Assembly (NCBI RefSeq): GCF_963518785.1
Contig: NZ_CAUQKJ010000009.1
Location: 1-64,000 of the forward strand
Direction: 5' to 3'
DNA length: 64,000 nt
DNA from: an uncultured Campylobacter sp.
Lineage (GTDB): Bacteria; Campylobacterota; Campylobacteria; Campylobacterales; Campylobacteraceae
Part shown: positions 7,581-14,032 of the stretch, one piece after another
Position numbering within the stretch: the first letter of the stretch is position 1
Layout: every line of letters begins with the position of its first letter
Translations under genes and position numbers: made by a program
Notes under the pieces: model-generated
Databases searched by the model: none
Told to the model about the DNA's origin: nothing
The model's input: only the letters and a program-made list of their open reading frames with translations

Positions 7581-7745
7581 ATGAAATTTCCTAAAAAGCT
7601 TGAAGCAAAACGCACCAAGTGCGTCGTTTACACGAGGGTTATGGGCTATCTACGCCCGGTAGAGAGCTTCAATATTGGTAAAGTAGGCGAACACAAAGAA
7701 CGTGTGCTGTTTGAAGAGAAGAAAGATGTCGCTAGCACTAAGTAG
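7581..7745 (+). CDS. Mini-protein resembling the glycyl-radical C-terminus of anaerobic ribonucleotide reductase (NrdD)
   Basis: A 54-residue protein beginning MKFPKKLEAKRTKCVVYT after a strong AAAAGGAGT ribosome binding site. Its centre, TRVMGYLRPVESFNIGKVGE, lines up with the extreme C-terminus of class III ribonucleotide reductase as I recall it for E. coli (RRVCGYLGSPDARPFNAGK). The radical-bearing Gly is conserved; the neighbouring Cys is Met here. The large catalytic domain is absent and no nrdG activase is nearby. It might act as a spare glycyl-radical part (as YfiD does for pyruvate formate-lyase), alter host NrdD, or be a remnant. The homology looks convincing; the role is inference. 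Confidence 0.6.
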   Translation: MKFPKKLEAKRTKCVVYTRVMGYLRPVESFNIGKVGEHKERVLFEEKKDVASTK

Positions 7746-7777
7746 GTGCAATAAGCTGAAGCAAAAGGAAGGGTGAA

Positions 7778-8053
7778 ATGCAAAGAATTCAGGGCTACCG
7801 CACGGACAAGGTATGCGCCGAGCGGGTGAGGATGCTAAAGGGTGATGCGGATGTAGCTTACCGCGAGCTTGCGGCGATGCTAGGCATCAGCGTCGAGCGC
7901 GTCGCGATGATAGAGCGCACGGCGCTTGCGAAGCTTAGGCACCCGAAAAACCGCAAGAAGTGGATGGAGATATTTGAAACCATCGCAGAGCTTGAGCGCT
8001 GCGAAGCTCAAAGGCTCGGTAGCGGCTGGAGCCTGAAAGGAACGAAGAATTGA
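7778..8053 (+). CDS. Sigma-70 region 4-like DNA-binding protein
   Basis: A 91-residue basic protein. Residues about 28-57 read YRELAAMLGISVERVAMIER followed by TALAKLRHP, very like sigma-70 region 4.2 (the -35 recognition helix-turn-helix ending in RxxLxKLRHP). No region 2 is present, so it cannot act as a full sigma factor. Plausible roles are an early/middle transcription regulator or a factor that redirects RNA polymerase, perhaps taking the place of Mu Mor/C, which I do not see in this phage. A ribosome binding site (AGGAAGGG) precedes the ATG. Its stop overlaps the next gene's TTG start. Confidence 0.55.
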   Translation: MQRIQGYRTDKVCAERVRMLKGDADVAYRELAAMLGISVERVAMIERTALAKLRHPKNRKKWMEIFETIAELERCEAQRLGSGWSLKGTKN

Positions 8054-8358
8054 AGCTAAAGGATTTGATAAACCTAAGCGCGCAGGATTATAGCGCCGCA
8101 GCTCTGCGCGAATTACACGCAAAGATCAGCGCCACCGTGCCTGATATGGTAAGCGTAGGTCTTCGCTCGGTGCGTCGCGACGAGATAAGAGACGGGGAGC
8201 TTGTAAAGGGCTGGGCATTTTACGTGGGCTTTTGCTACGGGGATAAAAAGCCTTGTGCCGAAATCGCGAGCTTCGGTAGGCTTCACATTTGCGCCGATGA
8301 AACTATGGCGGCAGATCCGTATATGGGGAAAATTTTAAAACACCTAGAAGAAGCGTAA
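8050..8358 (+). CDS. Hypothetical early phage protein
   Basis: A 102-residue frame starting at TTG, which overlaps the previous stop (TTGA) with AAAGGA about 7 bases upstream. No ATG lies in the N-terminal part, so the TTG is favoured. It is mixed alpha/beta by composition, with no signal peptide or membrane segment. No family was recognised. Its place in the tight early cluster supports expression. Confidence 0.6.
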   Translation: MKLKDLINLSAQDYSAAALRELHAKISATVPDMVSVGLRSVRRDEIRDGELVKGWAFYVGFCYGDKKPCAEIASFGRLHICADETMAADPYMGKILKHLEEA

Positions 8359-8433
8359 CGTTTATCGGGCTCTTTTTGCAAGAGCCTACATAAGCGCTAA
8401 AGCTTAAATTTTAAAAGAAAGGAGCAAAAGATA

Positions 8434-8784
8434 ATGGACAAACGAACGGCAAGGCTGGTATTTGTAAGCTCACCGTATGCAAGCATCCCGTGCAAGCATG
8501 AGCGAGATCGCGACTACTACGCCCGCAAGCTTGCCGAGCAGGCCTGCGCCATCGTGCGCGCCAACGGCTACGAGCCTATATCGCCCGTACTTGCATGGAT
8601 GGGGGTGTATAGCGAGCTAGAGCGCGAGCGAATAATGAAAAACTGCGAGGAGCTCCTCTCGGTATGCAGCTACTACTACTTTTTTGCCTGCGAAGGCAGC
8701 GAAAATAGCAAAGGTATGGCTTACGAGCGAGAGCTTGCAAGACAGCTCGGCGTAAATGAGCTGAAATTCAGCCTTTTTGACTAA
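8434..8784 (+). CDS. DUF4406-like (nucleoside deoxyribosyltransferase-fold) protein
   Basis: A 116-residue protein beginning with a hydrophobic strand and the motif LVFVSSPYA. Later come GYEPISPVLAWMG and an ENSKGM segment. This pattern (SPY near the start, SP after a GYxP, then SxG) is that of the small Rossmann-like DUF4406/nucleoside 2-deoxyribosyltransferase-fold proteins often found in phages, which are thought to act on nucleotides or nucleosides. No enzyme activity can be claimed from sequence alone. A strong ribosome binding site (AAAGGAG) precedes the ATG. Confidence 0.6.
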   Translation: MDKRTARLVFVSSPYASIPCKHERDRDYYARKLAEQACAIVRANGYEPISPVLAWMGVYSELERERIMKNCEELLSVCSYYYFFACEGSENSKGMAYERELARQLGVNELKFSLFD

Positions 8785-8791
8785 AGGGCAT

Positions 8792-8944
8792 GTGGTGCGG
8801 ATCGTAAAGAAGAATAAAAATAACCTTCCGATCTGCCTAAGATACGGCTATGTCATAAAATACGGACTAGCTAAAAAACTTAAAATTTTAGAAAGGAAAA
8901 GATATGGAAGCAACAAAAAAGCTCATATGCCGCATGATAAATGA
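8792..8944 (+). CDS. Possible small basic ORF
   Basis: A GTG-initiated frame of 50 codons, Lys/Arg-rich, filling the otherwise empty 119 bases between neighbours and running into the start of the next gene in another frame. No ribosome binding site of note and no family. It is listed because phage early regions rarely leave such gaps; it could be spurious. Confidence 0.25.
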   Translation: MVRIVKKNKNNLPICLRYGYVIKYGLAKKLKILERKRYGSNKKAHMPHDK

Positions 8945-9299
8945 GGCAGAACTCAGCCACGGCTACGCTAGCGCTAGAGTAGAGCCACCATACGATGATG
9001 ATCCTGTGCTTGCAGTAGCACAGGCGGCGGCAGATGCCACCATAGAGACGGCCGGTAAAATCCTAAATAGTCTCAAAGCAGAGGAAGAAGAGACGATTGG
9101 TGAACTTGAAAAATTCGTGAAAGGCGAGATAGCGGAAATCGAGGCGGACGAGCGATATCATTACGAGCCCGCGGATGTCTTTTCGAATGCTCCGCTAGCA
9201 CTCATTCAAATGCGAATGGACGGTTCAATACATGCCTATAAAAGCATGCTTGAAAAAATCAAAAATTTAAAAGAAGGAGAAAAAGATGCAGATAAATAA
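8904..9299 (+). CDS. Hypothetical early phage protein
   Basis: A 131-residue acidic, largely helical protein with good ribosome binding site AGAAAGGAAA. No motif was recognised. The C-terminal Lys/Glu stretch overlaps the start of the Gam-like gene by 14 bases, so the two are likely translated together. It may assist Gam or be unrelated. Confidence 0.65.
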   Translation: MEATKKLICRMINEAELSHGYASARVEPPYDDDPVLAVAQAAADATIETAGKILNSLKAEEEETIGELEKFVKGEIAEIEADERYHYEPADVFSNAPLALIQMRMDGSIHAYKSMLEKIKNLKEGEKDADK

Positions 9300-9774
9300 T
9301 TTTGCAGACGTCGATAACGCGCTAAAGCGAGTATGTGAGCTTGAGGTGGCTCTTGCAGACATTAACGGCGAAATAACGCTGAAGTGCAATGAGATCAAAG
9401 ACGCACAAAAAGCCCGGGTCGAGAAGCTCGATAGCGAAAAGAAATATATCGAAGCTCAAATCACCGCATTTTGTGAAAGCAATAAGGCGGAGTTCGCCGA
9501 AAAGCGCAGTAAGGATTTCACCTTCGGTAAGATAGGCTATAAGCTCAGTAAAAGCGTAAGCTTGCCGCGCATCAAAGAAAAGGTCGAGAAGCTCATCAAA
9601 GCGCTAAAGAGCTATAAGCTTGATGATTGCATATCCTACGAAGAGACTATAAACAAAGACGCGATCTGCGAGCTTGATGACGCAAGCCTCGTTAAGCTTG
9701 GGCTAAAGCGCACGGTGAAAGACAACTTCCGCATAGAGACTAAGATAGAAAATTTGCAGAGTGCAAATGTCTAA
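9286..9774 (+). CDS. gam: Host-nuclease inhibitor Gam (Mu Gam-like)
   Basis: Double-strand DNA end-binding protein, homologue of Mu Gam and distant relative of Ku, that shields phage DNA from exonucleases. The 162-residue sequence has the long N-terminal coiled-coil (about residues 10-75) and the conserved central strand segment DFTFGKIGYKLSKSVSLPRIK. The family C-terminal part (DAICELDDASLVKLGLKR) follows. Size matches Mu Gam (about 174). The ATG has an AAGGAGAAAA ribosome binding site inside the preceding gene. Its early position matches Mu. Confidence 0.85.
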   Translation: MQINNFADVDNALKRVCELEVALADINGEITLKCNEIKDAQKARVEKLDSEKKYIEAQITAFCESNKAEFAEKRSKDFTFGKIGYKLSKSVSLPRIKEKVEKLIKALKSYKLDDCISYEETINKDAICELDDASLVKLGLKRTVKDNFRIETKIENLQSANV

Positions 9775-9786
9775 AAAGGATAGCAG

Positions 9787-9930
9787 ATGAAAAACGACTC
9801 GCTAACTTCAAAAGAGAGCATGTTTCAAATATACTGGAGCAAATTTAAAGGCTCAAGAGATAATAAAAATAGGCTTTTGCCAAGATATGTAAGAAGAGCG
9901 AAGCTTCAACACTTTGTTAAAGGGCGTTAA
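9787..9930 (+). CDS. Small hypothetical basic protein
   Basis: A 47-codon frame with AAAGGA just before its ATG, 12 bases after the Gam gene. The second half is Arg/Lys rich (RLLPRYVRRAKLQ). No family was recognised. Spacing and the ribosome binding site favour a real gene. Confidence 0.45.
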   Translation: MKNDSLTSKESMFQIYWSKFKGSRDNKNRLLPRYVRRAKLQHFVKGR

Positions 9931-9997
9931 GCCCTTTAACAAGCCTTTAAAGCTGATTAAAAGGCTTGTTAAAGAGTTTAAATTTAAAGGGAAAACG

Positions 9998-10378
9998 ATG
10001 GCTATTTTACTATCCATAAAGCCTAAATTTGCAGATATGATACTTGGTGGTGTTAAAAAAGTAGAATATAGAAAAGCACTAGCCTCTATCGCAAATGATA
10101 GGATATTTTTATATGCCACGGCGCCGATAAAAAAGGTGGTCGGCGAGGTAAAAGTCAAAAGAGCCGATAGAAGCGAAAACAAAGAGGCGGTATGGGCTTG
10201 CTATTTGGACTGCTCGGGAATTACTAAAGAGGAATTCGACGAATATTTTAAGGGTAAAAAATGTGCCTCTTGGTATTTTTTAGAAGAGCCAATAAGATAT
10301 AAAAAACCTCAAAATATAAGATATTTCGGAGTAAAAAGTGCCCCGCGAAATTTCATATATCTAAAGGACAAGCGATGA
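9998..10378 (+). CDS. ASCH domain protein
   Basis: A 126-residue protein whose N-terminus, AILLSIKPKFADMILGGVKK, followed by VEYRK, is the classic start of an ASCH domain (PUA-like beta-barrel). ASCH proteins bind RNA or modified nucleotides; some are nucleases or cytidine amidohydrolases. The ATG at 9998 was chosen because it has AAAGGGAAAA before it and starts exactly at the domain; an upstream in-frame codon would add a poorly conserved leader. Its stop overlaps the next ATG (ATGA), so it is coupled to the GemA-like gene. Substrate unknown. Confidence 0.75.
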   Translation: MAILLSIKPKFADMILGGVKKVEYRKALASIANDRIFLYATAPIKKVVGEVKVKRADRSENKEAVWACYLDCSGITKEEFDEYFKGKKCASWYFLEEPIRYKKPQNIRYFGVKSAPRNFIYLKDKR

Positions 10379-10659
10379 CAAAATCTCAAGAGATCTATCG
10401 CAAGCAACTTTTAACCCGCATTCACACTACCGCATTATACAAGCAAATAAAGGCGGCGGATGCGTGGGAGGATTGGCTCGGCTTCCGCTTCGGCGTCTAT
10501 AGCTGTAAGGAGCTAAGCATAAGCGAGCTTGAGCGCGCGCTTGATATTTTATATGGTCGTGCGCAGGATGGGACGGACTTCAAGCCCGACATATTGGGGC
10601 GAAATTTGATCTACAATGCAAGTGCGGATCGAAGCCGAGCTTTTGACTTTGCAAGATAG
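10375..10659 (+). CDS. Short GemA-like (DUF1018) protein, diverged paralogue
   Basis: The first residues MTKSQEIYRKQLLTRIH are nearly the same as those of the gene at 11328. Both share the later motif FGVYSCKELSISELERALDI, which fits the N-terminal half of the Mu GemA/gp16 family (modulator of host transcription and DNA topology in Mu). This copy stops after 94 residues and lacks the family C-terminal half, so it is a truncated or specialised duplicate. The start overlaps the ASCH gene by 4 bases. Confidence 0.6.
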   Translation: MTKSQEIYRKQLLTRIHTTALYKQIKAADAWEDWLGFRFGVYSCKELSISELERALDILYGRAQDGTDFKPDILGRNLIYNASADRSRAFDFAR

Positions 10660-10801
10660 CGGTGAGGTTGTGCTTAATACGTCGTGGTTTGCGGGAAATT
10701 TAACCTGCGCGGATATGGAGACGGAATTCAGCTGCCTAAGCAGGCAAGGTTCTTTGGCGTTTGACGATGAGCCTCTGAAAGATTGCTTCTGTAAAATTTA
10801 G
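10616..10801 (+). CDS. Possible small hypothetical protein
   Basis: A 61-codon frame overlapping the end of the short GemA-like gene by 44 bases and filling the space up to the YopX-like gene. Codon choice resembles its neighbours, but there is no clear ribosome binding site and no recognised family. It might be the displaced remains of the missing GemA-like C-terminus, though no similarity is apparent. Confidence 0.35.
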   Translation: MQVRIEAELLTLQDSGEVVLNTSWFAGNLTCADMETEFSCLSRQGSLAFDDEPLKDCFCKI

Positions 10802-10811
10802 AGGATAGGCG

Positions 10812-11231
10812 ATGAGAGAGATTAAATTTAAGGCACTTTTGCGTTGCAATCAGAGACTGGCAAACGGAATAACGCTTGGATATGAGAAATTTCCAAAAGG
10901 AATATATGAAGTAATGGATCTAAATTTCGCGAATGAAATAGCTACGCTTTGGAGCGAAAAAGAGCAAACCTGCTTCGAGGTTTCTTTTCGTAAAATCGAG
11001 CTAATGCAATATACAGGTGTAAATGACAAAAACGGCAAAGAAATTTATACGGGCTTCTTCGTTAGGTGGGGATTGCGCACTTATAAAATTTGCTTTGATT
11101 GCGGATTTTATATGCACGACTTAAGCAAAATAAACCCGGATTATCCAATTACTAAGGAATTCAAAAACGCTTCAGATGAGTTTGAGATCGTCGGCAACAT
11201 ATACGAGAACCCAAATTTGGAGATTAAATAA
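10812..11231 (+). CDS. YopX-family phage protein
   Basis: A 139-residue protein with the YopX hallmarks: an N-terminal REIKFKALL strand, the central LMQYTGVNDKNGKEIYTGF motif and the C-terminal FEIVGNIYENP. YopX proteins are widespread in phages of Firmicutes and Proteobacteria. They are small beta-rich proteins of unknown molecular function. A ribosome binding site (GAGGATAGG) precedes the ATG. The stop overlaps the next small gene. Confidence 0.82.
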   Translation: MREIKFKALLRCNQRLANGITLGYEKFPKGIYEVMDLNFANEIATLWSEKEQTCFEVSFRKIELMQYTGVNDKNGKEIYTGFFVRWGLRTYKICFDCGFYMHDLSKINPDYPITKEFKNASDEFEIVGNIYENPNLEIK

Positions 11232-11317
11232 TGCAGCTCTTTTTGATATTTGCGAGCACGATATTTATCACACTTAGCATCATGGCGATAGTAGCGCTTG
11301 TGTTGCTAAAAAGCTAA
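11231..11317 (+). CDS. 28-residue single-span membrane peptide
   Basis: Frame MQLFLIFASTIFITLSIMA and on to KS, almost entirely one hydrophobic helix, starting on the stop codon of the YopX gene. The next gene begins 10 bases after its stop. Tight packing supports translation. It could be a small holin-like or signalling peptide; no family can be assigned. Confidence 0.4.
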   Translation: MQLFLIFASTIFITLSIMAIVALVLLKS

Positions 11318-11327
11318 AGGACAAGCG

Positions 11328-11726
11328 ATGACCAAATCCCAAGAGATTTACCGTAAAAAGCTTCTGGCGATGATCCATCTGCACCCATTTTATAAGCATG
11401 CTGCGCAAGAGGGAGCATGGAGCGTATTTTTGAATAGCTGGGGCGTAAGCAGCTGCGCCGAGCTCAGCGCAAAAGAGCTTTCAAACGTATTAGCGGTGAT
11501 GGACGGCAAGGCCGTTCCTCATAGATTTATAGACGCCGCGACCGCTTCGCAGGTATTTGCTATAAGAAATGCGTGGCAAAACGTAGCGAGAAACGTAAGT
11601 GAAACCGCGCTGTTAGCCTTTATAAAGCGCATTATTAAGCAACCTTGCGCCGATATCTCAAAAATAAGCAAAAGACAAGCCTCACGCGTTTTAGCCGCTT
11701 TGAGGAAGATGGGGGAGGCCAGATAG
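11328..11726 (+). CDS. GemA-like (DUF1018) regulatory protein
   Basis: A 132-residue protein with both halves of the GemA pattern. The N-terminal basic helix is followed by WGVSSCAELSAKELSNVLA, and the C-terminal part reads IIKQPCADISKISKRQASRV near the end. Mu GemA decreases host gyrase activity and alters host gene expression; the same role here is only an analogy. It is the full-length partner of the shorter copy at 10375. A ribosome binding site AAAGGACAAGCG, identical in style to that of its paralogue, supports recent duplication. The stop overlaps a GTG start of the next gene. Confidence 0.7.
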   Translation: MTKSQEIYRKKLLAMIHLHPFYKHAAQEGAWSVFLNSWGVSSCAELSAKELSNVLAVMDGKAVPHRFIDAATASQVFAIRNAWQNVARNVSETALLAFIKRIIKQPCADISKISKRQASRVLAALRKMGEAR

Positions 11727-11911
11727 TGTTTTGTCCGAAGTGCGCGCACGAAAAAACCGCCGTGTTAAAAACCGTAAAGGGGCTAAAAAATATCCGTATG
11801 CGTCGCTGCGAAAAATGCGGTTATACCTGGATCACCGAAGAAAAGCCGCTCAAGGATAAAAGCTTGGCGGATTATGTAGAGTATATCGATGAGATAGATA
11901 AAAAGGCATAA
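11726..11911 (+). CDS. NrdR-like zinc-ribbon protein
   Basis: A 61-residue protein starting at GTG on the previous stop (TAGTG). It has a four-cysteine ribbon: CPKC at the N-terminus and CEKC about 27 residues later, with MRRCEKCGYTW between basic residues. This resembles the N-terminal zinc ribbon of the ribonucleotide-reductase repressor NrdR, without its ATP-cone. Other phage zinc ribbons (Ogr, Com) are alternatives; Mu Com is a translational regulator of mom. Upstream in-frame ATG codons would give a leader inside the GemA gene and are less likely. Confidence 0.55.
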   Translation: MFCPKCAHEKTAVLKTVKGLKNIRMRRCEKCGYTWITEEKPLKDKSLADYVEYIDEIDKKA

Positions 11912-11955
11912 AAAGTTCAAAATCCGCCCGGTTTGGAAAAATTAAAAGGTAAAAA

Positions 11956-13185
11956 ATGAGAAATTTAGCTAGATCCTTAATAAGATTTAAAATTTTAAAA
12001 GCAAAGGGCGAGGTAGAAGCCCTACTACAAAACTACTCACAGACGCAAAGACAGAGGCTGGAGCAGATCTTAGATGAAATCGTAGCTCTTAGCACGCAAG
12101 AAACGGATGCATCTACGTTAAAAAAGCTACTCCTAGATAAGGCTGCAAGTGCAAATATCGAGGTTAGTCCACAAGATTTAGAAAGCATATATATCATCCT
12201 TGCACAAAAGGTAAGCAAGAAGCTTGCCGTAGCGGCTGCGGGGCATATCAAAGAAGCCGTTAAATTTAGCTTTGACACCGTCGATGCCGAAGCGATCGAG
12301 GCTATGCGCAAGGGATTTTATTGGATGGGCAAAGAATACAACGAAAGGTTGCAGAATAGGCTAAAAGATATTATCGAGCGGGTTTTTAAAGCAGAGATTG
12401 CAAACGAGGAGGTGGGCTCCGCGCTGAAAGAGGAATTTGGCTCTATTATAAACGCAGATGAGAGCTATTTTAAAGGAGTAGCCGATCATATTGCACTTCA
12501 GGCGCAAAACGTAGCTGCCGTGACGCAAGGAAGCAAATACGGCGTGCAATTTTACAAGGTACTTGCGATCTTGGACGATCGTACTACAAAAATTTGCCGC
12601 AGCATGCATGGGCGTATAATACCCGCCGAGCATCTAAGCGCGCAGGCGGATAAAATTTTAAATGCTCGTAGTCTTGCCGATAAAAAAGCCGCCGCCGCGT
12701 GGCGGGATCAGGCCTTTTTAGGTAAGAGCTTGCCTAAAAACTTCGGTCTGCCTCCGTATCACTTCCGTTGCCGCACGGAGGTAACGCCCGTGTGGGTGGA
12801 TGAAGAGGAAGAAGATGGAGTGATGATGCGAAACACGCAGCCGCTAAGCAATGATGAGATAATTAGGCATATCGATAAAATAGGCGTGGAGCGCGTGCTA
12901 GATCTAAAAGCGGCGAATGGCGAGCACGGGTTAAAAAATAGGTTAAAACAAAACGAAAAGCTAAAAAGCGATATAATAAAAGCGTTAAATTCGATAATTG
13001 CTATAGCCCCTAAAAAGGATGAGGAAAACTTAAGCAATGCCGTAAGCAGCAATGGCTATTTTATGGTATTTGACGGTAATAGAATAGTAACGGCATACAA
13101 GCCAAGCAAAGGCGCGCAGACGTATTTTAAGGAAAAAAGCCTAATGTTACAACAAGAAATAATTAAGAGGTGGTGGCAAAAATGA
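11956..13185 (+). CDS. MuF-type head morphogenesis protein with C-terminal candidate toxin domain
   Basis: A 409-residue minor head protein. The helical N-terminus leads to the MuF/SPP1 gp7 domain (about 195-280): LDDRTTKICRSMHGR, then GLPPYHFRCRT with the usual Arg-Cys. The acidic hinge VDEEEEDG (281-288) separates a further domain of about 110 residues (300-409) that ordinary MuF proteins lack. It contains HIDKIG, EHGLKNRL and GNRIVTAYKPSKG. This basic, His-containing domain with an IVTAY-type strand recalls nuclease toxins of the barnase/EndoU/ColicinE5-RelE-like group found behind MuF domains. The following gene overlaps by 4 bases and is a candidate immunity gene. Head role is firm; toxin role is inference. 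Confidence 0.85.
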   Translation: MRNLARSLIRFKILKAKGEVEALLQNYSQTQRQRLEQILDEIVALSTQETDASTLKKLLLDKAASANIEVSPQDLESIYIILAQKVSKKLAVAAAGHIKEAVKFSFDTVDAEAIEAMRKGFYWMGKEYNERLQNRLKDIIERVFKAEIANEEVGSALKEEFGSIINADESYFKGVADHIALQAQNVAAVTQGSKYGVQFYKVLAILDDRTTKICRSMHGRIIPAEHLSAQADKILNARSLADKKAAAAWRDQAFLGKSLPKNFGLPPYHFRCRTEVTPVWVDEEEEDGVMMRNTQPLSNDEIIRHIDKIGVERVLDLKAANGEHGLKNRLKQNEKLKSDIIKALNSIIAIAPKKDEENLSNAVSSNGYFMVFDGNRIVTAYKPSKGAQTYFKEKSLMLQQEIIKRWWQK

Positions 13186-13499
13186 GAGATTTTACCTTAT
13201 ATATCGATGATGCCGAATGGGGCGTATATCAAAAGGGTTATAACCTTTGGGCGGGGGAGGATTACGATAAAAAGCTTGCGGATAGATATCCCTTTGCCGC
13301 GCTTTGCATAAAAGACGGCCTAATTATGGGATTTTTTGATATATCTATCTCGGACGAAGTAATAAAAATATCGCAAAATGACGAGATGATGAGGGAAGTT
13401 TGCAACTTCAGAGTACTAATTCATAATAAATTTAAAGAGTTTTTTAAGGGCTCATTTATTGACGCGCTTAAATATATAAAGGAGTATTCGGCTAAATGA
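13182..13499 (+). CDS. Candidate immunity protein for the MuF C-terminal domain
   Basis: A 105-residue protein, start ATG overlapping the MuF stop (ATGA) with AAGAGGTGG upstream; a GTG 12 bases earlier is less likely. It is acidic at the N-terminus (YIDDAEWGVYQ) with alternating strands and helices, no signal and no membrane segment, a composition typical of small immunity proteins. It has no counterpart in the standard Mu head module, where MuF is normally followed by a gpG/gp10-like gene as the next gene is here. Position immediately after the toxin-like extension is the main argument. No family was recognised. Confidence 0.5.
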   Translation: MRDFTLYIDDAEWGVYQKGYNLWAGEDYDKKLADRYPFAALCIKDGLIMGFFDISISDEVIKISQNDEMMREVCNFRVLIHNKFKEFFKGSFIDALKYIKEYSAK

Positions 13500-13915
13500 A
13501 AAATTTAGATAAAGCTTTACGAAATTTCATCTACCGCGTGGGTGCGGAGACCGTGAATGTAGCTAAAGAGCATACCGCGCCCATTAAAACGGGTGCGCTG
13601 AAGCGGAATATAAAGGTAATAAGGGTAGATGCAAGAAGCGTAACGATAGGCAATACTGCAGGGGTGGGTTATGCTAAGTTCGTCCATGAGGGCACGGGGC
13701 TCTACGGAGCCAAAAAGCGTAAGATAACGCCTAAAAAAGCTCGCGCGCTAAAGACGCCGTATGGATACAGAAAATCGATCAAAGGGCAAAAGCCAAATCC
13801 ATATTTGCTTAGGGCGTGGAATGAATACAAGCTTAAAGGGCTCGCTAAGGCCCACGCGGCACTCACTAAAGACATCGGGCACGAGTTGGTAGCAGAGATA
13901 AAGGCGAGCTTATAA
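13496..13915 (+). CDS. HK97 gp10-like / virion morphogenesis protein
   Basis: A 139-residue basic protein with the pattern of gp10-type head-tail joining/tail completion proteins: APIKTGALKRNIKV, a VTIGNTAGVGYAKFVHEGTG segment, then KGQKPNPYLLRAW. In Mu the equivalent slot is gpG (virion morphogenesis). The start overlaps the preceding stop by 4 bases. It is the last gene of the first rightward block; a short GCGAT...ATCGC inverted repeat at 13933-13955 lies just downstream. Confidence 0.72.
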   Translation: MKNLDKALRNFIYRVGAETVNVAKEHTAPIKTGALKRNIKVIRVDARSVTIGNTAGVGYAKFVHEGTGLYGAKKRKITPKKARALKTPYGYRKSIKGQKPNPYLLRAWNEYKLKGLAKAHAALTKDIGHELVAEIKASL

Positions 13916-13977
13916 AAAGCAGTGCCGTAAACGCGATAAAAATTTTTAAAATCGCAAACTCTCGTATATTGTTGAAT

Positions 13978-14006
13978 TTGACATCAGACTTTAAACGATT
14001 TATAAT
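13978..14006 (+). promoter_or_regulatory. Perfect sigma-70 promoter inside the structural region (moron promoter)
   Basis: TTGACA (13978-13983) and TATAAT (14001-14006) are spaced by exactly 17 bases. The predicted start of transcription is about 14013, 20 bases before the GTG of the next gene. A consensus promoter directly before a lone gene in a late region is the classical mark of a prophage moron expressed in lysogeny. Confidence 0.75.
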
Positions 14007-14032
14007 TTAAAGAAAGATTTAAAGGTGCGCTG

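Noticed and set aside
7373..7594. Alternative 73-codon frame overlapping 7326-7514
   Set aside because: No ribosome binding site, and it overlaps the next gene's start; codon use does not clearly decide, so only the frame with the better start was listed, at low confidence.
13933..13955. Strong terminator before the moron promoter
   Set aside because: Only five GC-containing pairs and no U-run; mentioned as a weak inverted repeat only.
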